Notes under the pieces: model-generated | Told to the model about the DNA's origin: nothing | Seen by the model: only the letters and a program-made list of their open reading frames with translations | The model's database searches: none | DNA from: Riptortus pedestris | Lineage: Eukaryota; Arthropoda; Insecta; Hemiptera; Alydidae | Length of the DNA: 64,000 bases | NCBI GenBank assembly: GCA_019009955.1 | Contig: CM032232.1 | Location: 57,625,501 to 57,689,500, forward strand | Direction of reading: 5' to 3' | Program-made: the position numbers and the translations under genes | Shown here: positions 11,045-21,942 of the stretch, one piece after another | How the letters are laid out: each line of letters opens with the position of its first letter | How positions within the stretch are numbered: the first letter of the stretch is position 1

Positions 11045-11249
11045 GAGTGCTCCAACACTGGGTCGAGGTCGTATCTCTTATCGAGAATCACAAATAACTA
11101 AACACGACAATAGAATTATTGTTGAATAAATATAATAATAGGGATATAGGAATAATGTGCGAAGAAAAAATCGGAACAGCTCGTTATAAAACGTTAACAA
11201 ATAATGTAGGCTGAAATTTTTTCCACGCAGGTGCTGACACTATATTATT

Positions 11250-12609
11250 ATTAGCAGATTTCCCTTAGGAGAAATCAGCTATTGAGGTTGTACTCATGTT
11301 GGGATTTTCAAAATATTTCTTCCATGTATCTATTGTCATATCTGTCGATTATGATCGTAGTCACTGGCTGTTGGTCGAGTACAGTTGGCAAGCGCTTTCG
11401 ATGCAAAGGCACCATCTTCAAGCCGTCTAGAGGAGCACAACTCTAATAATAGTATCATCTATACTGGCAGCTCCAACCCTTTATTTGATTTTCCATATAT
11501 CTTACCTAGGAGATGACGAAAATTAGGTCCGTCCAAAACTATATATATGTCTGATAACATTCTAACATTCTTCGCAATTTTTTTTGTTCGATACCAAACT
11601 CGATATTTAAACGTTTTATGTAAAAATGAAGATCAAGTTTGTTAACGGCTAAAATCGGACCAGTGAGAGAGGGGGGGAGTTTTAGTGGGGACAACTTGTA
11701 TAGCATCAATTTTATTGCAAATGTAATGTTCTATAAATGTTGTTATGCACGTTTTTTTTTTCATTATCTTGATTATTAACTGAGATAATTGCATTATTTT
11801 AGTTTTCGGCCTTCAGTAAACCCCAACTTTTACTCATTTCCTATTAACAATAAGCTGTTATATTATGAAGCACATTATTTAAAGTCTAAATACCATAGTT
11901 ATTTATTATACAAGTGACGAAAGCAGATCATTTTACAACTCGAGTGAAACGTTTACCCACACGAGCGAAGCGAGTGTGATAATTTCACGAGAGTTGTAAA
12001 TTCTACTTTCGTCACGAGTGTAATATTAAATTTTTTCTGTAATCGTGTAATACATGATCAGATCTAACCATAATATGAACAAAATTAGGATGTTGTGAAG
12101 ATTATGGTATGTTGTTGGTAGGTTATAAGCATGGTTGTGAAAGGTTATAAGCATGGTTGTGAAAGGTTATAAGCATAGTTATAAAACAAGTAGTGATGAT
12201 TGTGAAGTAGTGCAGGTTATAAACAAGGAAGGTAATTATTATTATATTTAAATTTTAAAATATATTGATTATTTCCACCAATAATTCATTCACATTTCAA
12301 TTTATTTTGTTAAAATAAATTCTTACAACAAATAAGATGTTAAGAAACATTTAAAAGCATTTAATTTCCAACTTCAAATTATTTTTTAATCTATACTTAT
12401 CACTAATTAAGAAGGCAATTCACTTTCTTCACTCGATTGCAAAATGTTTCACTTTCTTCACTCATTTCAGTTTAGTAATGTTACCATTATTCAACAATTA
12501 CAGAAAAAATATTTTTTTCATTGAAGTTTTACGTTTTGAGATAAATAGAAATACCTGAGGCTCGTGGGAAATCTTTTAAGTTAACTCAGCCCCTGCTTGA
12601 CGGACTTTT
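11250..12609 (+). mobile_element. HINE type D, split by insertion
   Basis: 5' end TTAGCAGATTTCCCTTAGG. The normal body (GAGATGACGAAAAT, GATCAAGTTTGTTAACGGC) is followed by module D (GCACATTATTTAAAG). The 3' end is ACTCAGCCCCTGCTTGACGG. About 600 bp of unrelated DNA (11905-12506) interrupts module D, as shown by comparison with the intact copy at 57403-58044. About 140 foreign-looking bases also lie at 11340-11500. Confidence 0.75.
11905..12506. mobile_element. hairpin-rich insertion inside a HINE
   Basis: The left ~125 bp is one long inverted repeat. ACAAGTGACGAAAGCAGA (11910 on) pairs with TCTACTTTCGTCACGAGTGT (to 12021), around an inner CACACGAGCGAAGCGAGTGTG-like hairpin near 11959. Three 22-bp tandem copies of GGTTATAAGCATGGTTGTGA follow (about 12118-12185). 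Near the right end TTTCACTTTCTTCACTC occurs twice (about 12419, 12449). TTTTTTCTGTAATCG (about 12032) and CAATTACAGAAAAAA (about 12494) are inverted to each other. No coding region. Class unknown; perhaps a foldback or MITE-like element. Confidence 0.55.
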
Positions 12610-12624
12610 GTAATTTATTTATCT

Positions 12625-13452
12625 CACCATATATTCTGTATTTCTCAGCAAAAATCCCATAAGTAAAAGGTAGTGTTTACTGAAAGCTGAATACAAGAAA
12701 GCACGAATAACTCACCCAATGAATTTACGAATATATGTGTTGCACAAATACATTAGTTTAACAAGATTGGTTCTATAACAGTTTTTGATACGACCAATAA
12801 TAAAGGATTTTTTTTTATTAATTTTAGAATCCTCCCTATTCCTCGCCCGATTTCAGTCATTAAAGAGTATTATCTTTAGTCATATTTTAAATAGTTTAAT
12901 ATCGAGTGTGGTATAGAAAAAAAAATCGAGTTAAGAACGTAAAATATTAACTCATGTATCTCACATAATGAATAACTTTTGAAAAAAATATATAGCATTT
13001 AGCTTGGAATAAGACGTTCCATGATATACCCGATTATTGTTTAAGTCGCTGACTAAAAGTGGGTATTTACTGAAAGCTGGAAATTATAAAATGCAAATTC
13101 CTTGGTTAATATTCGAAAAATGAATAGAAACAAAATTTATAGTAAATCAAAATTTCAATAAAATTAGTTATGTGTAATTTTTCAATCAGAACCATAGTAA
13201 CAAAGATATTTGAATTTTTAACTTATCTCCCTCAATTTAATTTCAGCCGTTACCAAAATTGATCTTTAATTTTCTGTGAAACGCTTATTTATCGAGTTTG
13301 ATAACGATCATACAAAATTGCGTGAGTGAACAGACAAATATATATTTATGATTTGTACGGACCTCATATTCGTCATGACATATGTAGAATGGAAGGAGAT
13401 TTGAAGAAAATTTCCTGAGTACTACTTCAATAGCAGATTTCCCTTAAGGCTA
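12625..13452 (-). mobile_element. HINE long form (A+B), minus
   Basis: Module A text (AACAAGATTGGTTCTATAAC, 12757) is followed by module B text (CATGTATCTCACATAATG, 12953), then the 5' half (GACCTCATATTCGTCATGAC) and a partial 5' palindrome (GATTTCCCTTAAGG, about 13436-13450). The 3' hairpin is absent; the copy abuts the 3' end of the preceding plus-strand HINE. Confidence 0.6.
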
Positions 13453-13471
13453 ACAATATCTTTTGTTGCAG

Positions 13472-13798
13472 CCTGTGCATTAGCCAATATTATGCCAATT
13501 GAACTCTTAGGTGAAGAGTACGGAAAAAAATATTAGCTGTTGAAAAAATTTGATCTTTCTGTTAATTTTGACAATAATCAAGCGGAAAAATTTGCTGAGC
13601 AAATGACTACGGACATAAAAATATTCACTGAAATCCTACTTAAATACTACCAAGATATTTGTATATACAGAGTATTTATACACGGACAGTATGACTGCAG
13701 ACACCTCAAAACAATTTAACACAAGAACTTACAATACAGACAGTGTGACAACATTAGCATCTACTTATGCTGTGCAAAAGGTCATTGATATTATTTAG
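13472..13798 (+). pseudogene. coding-like broken exon, possibly secreted
   Basis: A strong splice-acceptor-like tract (TCTTTTGTTGCAG, ending 13471) precedes an open frame reading (A)CALANIMPIELLGEEYGKKY, with TAG at 13534. CALAN looks like the end of a signal peptide, which in insect secreted proteins is often split by an intron. The same frame continues for 60 more codons (FDLSVNFDN, FAEQMTTDIKIFTEILLKYY). From about 13679 the coding look moves to the +1 frame (TADTSKQFNTRTYNTDS, TYAVQKVIDII) and ends TAG 13796. One stop and one frameshift suggest a pseudogene. Family not recognised. The flanking HINE lies just upstream. Confidence 0.45.
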
Positions 13799-13799
13799 T

Positions 13800-14080
13800 A
13801 GGCCTGTCAGTAACTGTAACACGTGAACACTGTGCATGGCACAATGACCTGACCCCTAACTTACAACTCAGATGAAATATGCATTTATAATCCGTAGGCC
13901 ACGAGGTTCTTTGGAGAGAAAGAAGTTATTGATTAAGTCTAATTTACGTCACGGTATATTCGTTTCTTTTATATATCCTTATGACCTTTGACTATACAAA
14001 TTACAGGGGAAAATGTATTCGGTTTAACAGTTTCTAGCATAGCTTACGTTCAGTGAAATATTAAGGCATGGTCGAATTAG
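13800..14080. other. no gene recognised
   Basis: Unique-looking sequence between the broken exon and a SINE. Nothing identified. Confidence 0.4.
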
Positions 14081-14084
14081 CAAT

Positions 14085-14330
14085 CATCCCTGTGGGGGAG
14101 CACATTAGGTGGAGCATACTTGCTTGGTTTACAACTTTTGGGGATCAAGTTAGACATATGATTTATGGCGAATTCGATTCCAGCCTGGAGAATAGGTATT
14201 TCTTTAGTGACGAACTCATTAAATAAAATCTCACCGTGGCTAGAAAAGGGTAGTGACCTGTAGGTAACCCGCCCTATGCCTTGGTTACACAAAGCAGGTG
14301 ATAATATATACTTAACATTTTTTTGGACAA
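14085..14330 (+). mobile_element. SINE, diverged copy
   Basis: The 3' body (GTGACGAACTCATTAAATAA, GGCTAGAAAAGGGTAGTGAC) is clear. The B-box region (AATTCGATTCCAGCCTGG) is present and the tRNA head is degraded. The minus-strand frame at 14077-14292 is an antisense reading of it. Confidence 0.65.
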
Positions 14331-14559
14331 AAAAGGGAAAAAGGCTTGATTTTCAGCTGTTTTTAACAATCTACTCTATTAAAATATTTTAAAAATAGTT
14401 CCCATGAGAATTTAAAGATTGGATGAACCTTTGAGAGAAATTATCTCTTCATAATTATCAAGGAATACAAATATTCAGTAATAACAGTAAATGTCTAGTT
14501 AATCAGCTTTTATTCGAGTGATTTAAAAAGTGCCAATTAGACGAATTAATGATTGGAAT

Positions 14560-14740
14560 ATTATTATTATTTATTAACTTTTACTTTTTCTACTATGACT
14601 AATTGGGACGGGTTATATAGGTTACCACTCTTTTCTAAACAGTGTTGGACTAGGGATTTTATTGAATGACTTTGGCACTAAACAAATTCCTATTGTCCAG
14701 GCAGAAATCGAACTCGCATCTCTATAATGAATAGAATAGG
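14560..14740 (-). mobile_element. SINE, minus
   Basis: It runs from the tail (TTATTATTATTTATTAAC) through the body (CTAATTGGGACGGGTTATA) to the B-box complement GCAGAAATCGAACTCGCA. The 5' tRNA portion is degraded. Confidence 0.7.
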
Positions 14741-15184
14741 TGTTATACGTAAATTATCAATAATTTATTGACTAATAATAGAGGTGTCGAAATATAAAAT
14801 TGGGGTAACCCAGACACATATACTAGACTCCCGCAGATTCACAAGCACTGGAACACGGGCAAGCTCTGGTGGCGAAGTCGTGAACAATGTTCTCATCTGA
14901 CGGGATCGAAGATGCACCTATTTTTACATTCAGCTTCCTGACGGGACTAGTTGATATACAGAAGCCTTAAACCGCAGGGTCACAGTCATGTGCTTATATA
15001 TATCATATATATTTATGTATGTCTTTTAAGACTCTATGGGCCTTAATTAAAAATTAATTTTAATTTGCGGAGTTGGAGAACTCAGAGATGAGGTGAACCG
15101 TGAATCTTAAATATATTCGTTGCAATCTATGCGTTAAATAAAAAAAAAAAACTTTTTATAGCCGGTCTTACTGATAAAGTGATG
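14741..15184. other. no gene recognised
   Basis: AT-rich DNA with short TA runs near 14995-15015. No coding or repeat assignment. Confidence 0.4.
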
Positions 15185-15435
15185 TATGCAATCTTTTGAT
15201 TAATATATGTTTCTCTAATTGGGCAATTTTCATTGTCAGTCTTGAGTAAACCCTCCCTCCTAACTCGATTATCACTTAGCATCTTGTGTTCAAGCTATGT
15301 TTGAAGTCGTCTTTACAGTGCATTCTAACTAAGGGAAAAGTAGAGAATAAAATGTACATTCAGCGTCATCTGTGAGACATTTCATCGCCTGGAGCGTCTG
15401 CTTAGTTTACGCCGCCACTCCTAGAAGAATTTATT
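15185..15435 (+). repeat. HINE 3' part, diverged
   Basis: CAGTCTTGAGTAAACCCTCC matches the module A/D region, and GTCTGCTTAGTTTACGCCGC near 15391 matches the 3' terminus. The copy is old, with many substitutions. Confidence 0.5.
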
Positions 15436-16210
15436 TAAATTTATTTTATGTTCTCTAAGCACTTCTTGATGTTCAGTGTCTCTTGCTATTTCTCATAATT
15501 CTTAGTTATAAAGAACAAGATTCTCACAAGATATTATGAACTTCTTGTGACATTTAGATTATTGGATCAGAGACCAATCTCCGGGGGATGTATTTTAAAA
15601 TTTATATTTCCAGAATCCTTGTTGCTCCATTTACCGTTGAAAACCTTATCTCCGTCATCTTATAATCTGCTCACCAGTTTTAATTTTTGAATTATGGGCA
15701 GCAACTAGCTGACTGCACTAACTTGCTATATCAAAGAGTATCATAATCTCTGATATAGCAAATGATCGAGTTTGCGCGTTCAATTTGCTATTATTCAATT
15801 TGTAAAATTAATTTTCTATTTAGGACTGCAGTAACATCTAGCTGAAACCTTCTCTTTTGATCGAAATCGTCCAAGGGGAGTGGGTTTAGGGGGTCAAAAA
15901 TAAAAAAAAATTCAAATTTGTCTGGATCAACTAGAGATACAGAAGATTTTTATAGGACCTTTTTAAAATAAGTGATCTAAAAATTATGTTTTATGACATT
16001 TTTCGATGCACTGGTACGAAGATGTATTTGATTTTCTAAAGGAGTAACTTTAAATGAAGATGGGCAAAAGAGTTTGTTTATTTAATCTAAAAGAAATATA
16101 GGGCAGTCATTGGGTGACCGAAGACTTTTCAAAATAGTTTCAAGACCACATTAATCTTGAAATCTTAAAAAGTGGAAAGTGTTATTGTATTTTATTTGAA
16201 ATTAGCAGTG
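15436..16210. other. unassigned; contains a 39-bp hairpin
   Basis: No coding signal. TTGCTATATCAAAGAG at 15732 pairs with CTCTGATATAGCAA ending 15770, a near-perfect short stem-loop. Its role is unknown. Confidence 0.45.
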
Positions 16211-16214
16211 TAAC

Positions 16215-16252
16215 TCTTTCGCTTTAACGCTTTTACTCGCATGGCTAACCTA
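16215..16252 (-). mobile_element. SINE 5' end fragment
   Basis: ACGCTTTTACTCGCATGGCTAACCTAAGCCCC is the complement of the SINE tRNA-like head (gggct..GTTAGCCATG). Only the head is present. Confidence 0.5.
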
Positions 16253-16586
16253 AGCCCCAAGTTTCGCTTTATATAAACGATAAATAATCAATAAAATAGT
16301 AATTTAAAATCAAGTCACTAACATTGGGTAAAATTTGTATATTATTATATTCAGTTTTTCGGGCTAAAGAAAGTAAATGAGGTGGCCGTTTCATCAATGC
16401 ATGATTTGTTCGTAATACACATTCCGAAATGTTTAGAATTATGACAGACTGAGATGCGTTCAGTAGTGGAGCAAGCTCAAATCTAGCAATATACAGAATT
16501 CCATATTAATCATACTGGAATGCCATGCCTATCTGTGATGGCACATGATATACCCATAGAAATTGGTAGGACAACTTTCATTCATA

Positions 16587-17000
16587 TATAAAAATAGAGT
16601 GGTTCCATAAATGTGTTCGGTTTCTGAAGGGTGAAATGAAATAATTTTTTTGAAACAACGACTCAATTTTATTCAATAATGTATTCACCATTTTTATAGA
16701 TGACCTCTTGCCATATTTTCAACTTCATAAATCCTCTCTCATAAAACGTCTGAGGATTAGAAGCAATAAAACTCGTCTAGATACGTTTTTACATCTCTTT
16801 CGCCACAAATGATTTCCTGTTGAGGCTGGCTTGGAAAGACCGGAAGGGGCGGTAGTCCGATGGAAGAAGGTCCGGAAAATATGGTGGATGGGGCCTAACA
16901 TGTTGCCAAGTTGCCTTAATTTTTCCTGTGTGATTATTGTGGAGAGGGGTCTCTTTATGGGGAAAACAACGCTTTTGCGAATGACCAGTTCTAGGCGTTT
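16587..17000 (-). pseudogene. mariner transposase C-terminal remnant
   Basis: The minus strand, read across several frames, gives the C-terminal third of a mariner transposase. The order is ITQEKLRQLG (about 16930), HPPYFPDLLPSDY (about 16880-16845), SLNRKSFVAKEM, SNPQTFYERGFMKL (about 16760) and IWQEVIYKNGEYIIE with TAA (about 16715-16670). PHPPYSPDLAPSDY-type text carries the last catalytic Asp of the DD34D family and here is PDLLPSDY. After the stop, the plus strand reads GTGGTTCCATAAATGTGTTC near 16600, a likely terminal inverted repeat. The 5' two thirds are missing and the frame changes at least twice. Frames annotated across it (16725-17031) are not genes. Confidence 0.7.
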
Positions 17001-17009
17001 CTGTATCAA

Positions 17010-17412
17010 TTTAACAATATTGGTTCAGTAACATTTTACAATCCGACTCATAATAACGGATATATTTTTAATTGTCTACTCCCCCCCCCTTTTAACCCAC
17101 ACTGTTCTCAAGATCAATTACCAAGTGTAGCCAGTAGATACAACAACAACAAATCCCCAATATTCCAGGCAATAATCTTTAGCGGTTGCACATCGAGTAT
17201 GATATAGATCAAATTATCATTTACGTGACAAGATCATAAAATCTTAATTTTAATCGATGACGCGTCATGAGGACGCAGTCTCAATAGCTGATTTCCCCTT
17301 AAGGGAAATATACTAATGACGGGCTCATAGGTAAGATCGATAGACTGTTGAAGACATTTTTCCATGAGTACAACCTCAATACCTGGTTTCTCCAAATGAA
17401 AGTTGGCTAAAT
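17010..17412 (-). mobile_element. HINE 5' half with doubled 5' end
   Basis: Body text (ATTTTACAATCCGACTCATA) leads to a good 5' palindrome, GATTTCCCCTTAAGGGAAAT (about 17290-17309). A second, poorer 5' end follows directly (GAGTACAACCTCAATACC, 17366-17383), so two copies are chained. Confidence 0.65.
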
Positions 17413-17690
17413 AAGTAACAGATGGCGCCCCTAAAGTATGCGATAACCGTATCTTGGTCCCGAATACAGATTTGACTAATGGTTTCTTTTAATTCCTCCT
17501 TGGGGCGGCCATTTCTAATGTGTGCAAGAGGAAGTGCAGGATGAGTCGATATATGACATGAATGGCTGGAGGTCGTAGCCCGGATCCTATTGACAGCGAG
17601 GTAAGCTACCACTTCATTACTGGCAGATTCCTTTCCCAATCAATGAATAGCACTCGGTCATTCATCGATTCAATGCACTCATTTGAATCG
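17413..17690. other. unassigned GC-balanced stretch
   Basis: The minus strand has an 87-codon frame (to about 17639) without a recognisable domain or good start context. Base composition is less AT-rich than the surroundings. I cannot assign it. Confidence 0.3.
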
Positions 17691-18400
17691 AATGTCCTCC
17701 CAGATCTACCCCCTCCCTAGCCACCTAACCTTAAGCTCCGGGAGAAAATTATCTTATTCAAGAGGTGGTCTACCAGGTATTTCCCAGCCCGTCTGGGCGT
17801 ATCCGCGCCCTATATTATTGTATAGTATTGGCAATACAAGGATACGGTCCGCTAGGTAATATAGTTTTATATTTCAAAAAGCCGCCGGTATTGTGAACAA
17901 GATCTAATGGCAAAGCTCTTTCTATTGGCAACCACTGGGTTCTTTTGGAAGCTTCTCGTCAAATTACTTTACTAACCCGAACCCGTGGTCTTTGAAAAAA
18001 TATGTTTTTTAGCCCTCGCTCATTCCTTGAACCAAATAATATTTCCCTCCATCATATTTGAGATGAAATCGTTTTGCATTAAGATAAGCCCAAGAAGAAG
18101 ATTCATCCTCCTCCCCCCTCCCCCCACGGTCTTAAGTCCAACTTCCTGTCACTCCCTTAAGCTCAGGGAGAAAGTTATTTTTTTCAACAGGTGGTATTCC
18201 TGGCACCTTAATCTCCTTTTTGAACATTTCCCGTCCTCCTCTTTGGATATTTTTGTCAGTACAATGCTGTGGTTCGTCAGTGTGCATAGTTTTAAAATTC
18301 GAAACGTTTGAAGACTCAAGCCGGTGGTATCTTCAACAAGATCTGAATGCTAAGGTCTTTTAATTACAACTACTGGCATCATTTGAAAGCTGGTCTATGC
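17690..18400 (+). repeat. diverged direct duplication, ~426-bp offset
   Basis: TTAAGCTCCGGGAGAAAATT near 17732 is matched by TTAAGCTCAGGGAGAAAGTT near 18158. Further matches (AACAAGATCTAATGGCAAAG near 17897 and AACAAGATCTGAATGCTAAG near 18334) keep about the same offset. It is an old two-copy tandem duplication of unknown nature. Confidence 0.6.
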
Positions 18401-18524
18401 ATATTGCTATACTTTCCGAAATGTATTTAAGATCTTTCTGGTTTTGTAGGCATCCCTCATTCCGTAAACCCAATAACAATGCAATTGGTTTGTATTCGTG
18501 TTTGGACTTAATATTGTTTATATA

Positions 18525-19970
18525 TTGTGTCTGTTACTGCAGTCGTATTTTTTTCCCACCCGTAGCATACTTAATATTTAACCGTTTCATGTAAAACTAA
18601 AGATCATGTTCCTTATTGGGAACATCAAATTCAGAAGAGAGGTGGGGAGTTAGAGGAGGCAGAAAAAACCACCAATTATGTCCATTATTGTGATTCCGAT
18701 CTGAAAAGCTTATATAACCAATTTTTTACCAAATTTAGTTTTCTATAATTGTCTACATATATAATTGTCTTTAATAATATATTTGCATTGTTTAGTTTTT
18801 AGCTTTCAGTAGGCTCCCACTCAGCTCAACTCACGTTAGCAATATTAGATATACTTGTTAATTTTACGTCTTCAAGCTTTTTTTTTATACTTGACATTTA
18901 ATCTCTATCCCTTTTTAATCTAGTTCAAAATGTAATATTATCTAACTTTTCTTCTAATCATTATTTCACTAACTTAAATATTGAAAGACAAATACGTGAT
19001 TTTTTAGTATTCTTTCAATAGTTAACCATTACTCCTACTTATGCAGTTCTCACTGAAAGGGACAGTATAAATGGACATCACGTTTTCAGTTGAAATTTCA
19101 AGTCAGCAGACGGGAAATCTGCTTAGTTTACGCTGCATCTGCTTGAAGGATTTTCACAAAATGGACACCATAAATGGACATCACGTTTTCAGTTGAAATT
19201 TCAAGTCAGCAGACGGGAAATCTGCTTAGTTAACACAGCATCTGCTTGAAGGATTTTCACAAAATGGACACCATAAATGGACATCACGTTTTCAGTTGAA
19301 ATTTCAAGTCAGCAGACGGGAAATCTGCTTAGTTTACGCTGCATCTGCTTGAAGGATTTTCACAAAATGGACACCATAAATGGACATCACGTTTTCAGTT
19401 GAAATTTCAAGTCAGCAGACGGGAAATCTGCTTAGTTAACACAGCATCTGCTTGAAGGATTTTCACAAAATGGACACCATAAATGGACATCACGTTTTCA
19501 GTTGAAATCTCACGTCAGCAGACGGGCAAGCCGCATATATTACGCTGCATCTGGCTGTTGGTTTTTCACAAAATGGACACCATAAATGGACATCACGTTT
19601 TCAGTTGAAATTTCAAGTCAGCAGACGGGAAATCTGCTTAGTTTACGCTGCATCTGCTTGAAGGATTTTCACAAAATGGACACCATAAATGGACATCACG
19701 TTTTCAGTTGAAATTTCAAGTCAGCAGACGGGAAATCTGCTTAGTTTACGCTGCATCTGCTTGAAGGATTTTCACAAAATGGACACCATAAATGGACACA
19801 CGTTTTCAGTTGAAATCTGAAGTCAGCAGGTGGGGAACTGCTTAGTTTACGCAGCTTCTGCTTGAAGGATTTTCACAAAATGGACATCACATATTCAGTT
19901 GAAATTCAAGTCAGCAGATGGGGAATCTGCTTCGTTCCCGCAGCTCCTGCGTGACGGACTTTTTAAAATA
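18525..19970 (+). mobile_element. HINE with satellite-expanded 3' end
   Basis: It starts in the body (TGTCTGTTACTGCAGTCG) and continues through TCATGTAAAACTAAAGATC and TTTTTAGCTTTCAGTAGGC. It then enters the 103-bp array and finishes with an authentic terminus (CGCAGCTCCTGCGTGACGGA, 19939-19958, then CTTTTT). The 5' end is absent. Confidence 0.75.
19070..19910 (+). repeat. 103-bp satellite made of HINE 3' ends
   Basis: GGACATCACGTTTTCAGTTG recurs at 19073, 19176, 19279, 19382, 19485, 19588 and 19691, exactly 103 bp apart. Diverged units start at 19794 and 19882. Each unit holds GGGAAATCTGCTTAGTTTAC and a degenerate hairpin (ACGCTGCATCTGC). Units 1 and 3 (TTTACGCTGC) and units 2 and 4 (TTAACACAGC) alternate, giving a 206-bp dimer. 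The near-identity points to recent amplification. Confidence 0.95.
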
Positions 19971-20985
19971 TTGTCTCTTTTTGTGAGAACACAGTTTTAT
20001 GTATATTTCACCCAAATTGCTAATAAGAACTTTTTCATTTTAAATTTGTTATGTCACGGTGACCCCAGTATAAAGGGAAGTCTGCTAATAACTTAACCAA
20101 GTCTGAGTCTTAGATTATATGAAAAATGTTCTCAATCGAAATGCGTTTTGTGGACAAACTGTTTTATTGAAGGGCTTTGGGAATGGGTTTATGGGAGGCT
20201 CTTCCAGACGGTTGGATGTTGGGAGCTGAATGGGAGGTCTTATCAGTAAAGAGATAAGGCCTAGCCTACTGCAGGGCCGGTTTGTTACCGAGGTGTCATT
20301 CATCGTTTCTCCCCCTCGCAGAAATCCTCTACCTACCACCTGTAACGCTCCCCCCGATCTACTTTATAGTAATTCCCTATATTTAATGTTATTTCGTCTT
20401 TAGACTAGGCATTTAATATAAACCTCAGTAAATGCCTGTTACAAAATCATAAAAATTTAATAACAGCATGAAAACTATTGGAAAGATAAGAAAATATTGG
20501 TCTGCTAACGGGAAAAATAAATTTAAATGCTCCTCGTTTACGACGGATGAAATAGGGAGCACTTTTAGATGTTAAACTGCCCCCACCCACCCAGCAAAAT
20601 TAGTCCTACCATGAAAAAATGGCCATCGAAAAATTTTATAGGTAGTACAATGATCTAAAATTTTTGTGTAATCTATTTTTTCATTATAATCAGACATTTT
20701 CCGTGAAAGATCGGAAAACCTGTTTATTCGTTTTCATTATTTTCCCCCGCAAAAATTATTGGGTTTTCGCGAAATATGGTAGGAACTTAATCATTTGTAC
20801 CCCAAACTGGCTGATTTTTTTTTTTGTTTGCATTAGGTTATTTTTTTGTTCACATTTTATTTTTATATTATACCTAATATTATACCAGGCAGCTACGTAA
20901 ATTAAAAACTTTGTTACGTGCTATAATGAGCCACAGTAAGATACCTGTGTAAACAGAAATTGAAATGTAGTCTAAAATTCAGATT
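19971..20985. other. no gene recognised
   Basis: A GC-richer patch at 20150-20350 has a 74-codon minus frame with no recognisable domain. The rest is AT-rich with T-runs. Nothing identified. Confidence 0.4.
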
Positions 20986-20989
20986 TTCT

Positions 20990-21314
20990 GTGAGTTAGCT
21001 ACTTATTGTAAAAATCAGACGATTATAAAATGGAAGTTAACTAAAGGCTGAAAATTAAAAAGTGCAAATATCTCGGTTAATATTCGAGATAAGGAAGAAT
21101 ATGTGCAACAACAATTGCAGAAAATTACATGTTAACTTAATTGGTTCTATAACATTTTGATTGGACTCACTATATGGGAAATATTTGGTTTTTTCAATTC
21201 TCTAAACCCCCTTCATCCCATTTCAGCCGTTAACGAACTTTAGTTTTACATGAAACACATATATCTAAATTTTAAACGATCAAACAAAAATTGAGACCGA
21301 TATAGCAGTAACAG

Positions 21315-21385
<71 letters not shown>

Positions 21386-21482
21386 TCACTTGCGTCATCT
21401 TTTAGGTATGACCGATGAATATTTGAAAGGATTTTTCAAAAATTTCGTCATGAGTTCCAGCTTTCCAAGGGGAAATTCCAAG
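20990..21482 (-). mobile_element. HINE 5' half with (TA)n, minus
   Basis: GCAAATATCTCGGTTAATATTC begins the recognisable body. GCCGTTAACGAACTTTAG and a (TA)n core (21319-21373) follow, then GGACCTCACTTGCGTCATC and a damaged 5' palindrome (CCAAGGGGAAATTCC). Confidence 0.75.
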
Positions 21483-21666
21483 GAAATTTTCTGAACTGCT
21501 TATTTTCTGGAAACAGTTTTTCTGAAAATTGCAGAGGCTATTTTTTTAAATTTATTTAATTGCCTACTTTCAGATGGTGTAAAAAAACACATTAGCGTTA
21601 CTATGGGAAAATGCGAAAAAAAAACGTTATTATGAAATTTAATTTTTTCGAAGGTTAGGTATGGTT

Positions 21667-21888
21667 TTAGCAGATTTCCCTTAAGGGAAATCAGCTATTG
21701 AGGTCGTACTCATGACGCGAGTTTTGAAAAATTTCCTCAAATGTCCATCGATTCTACCCAGGAGATGACGAAAATGAGGTCCGTTCAAAATTATATATAT
21801 ATCTATATATATATACACACATATATATATATATCTATATATATATATCTATATATATATACACACATATATATATATATACATACAT

Positions 21889-21942
<54 letters not shown>

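Noticed and set aside
17376..17639. 87-codon minus-strand frame
   Set aside because: It reads into a HINE 5' end at one side and has no recognisable motif.
19070..19910. CRISPR array
   Set aside because: Repeats are contiguous 103-bp units without variable spacers, in a eukaryotic context, and derive from a transposon end.
20115..20339. 74-codon minus-strand frame in a GC-richer patch
   Set aside because: No recognisable domain or family; composition alone is not enough.
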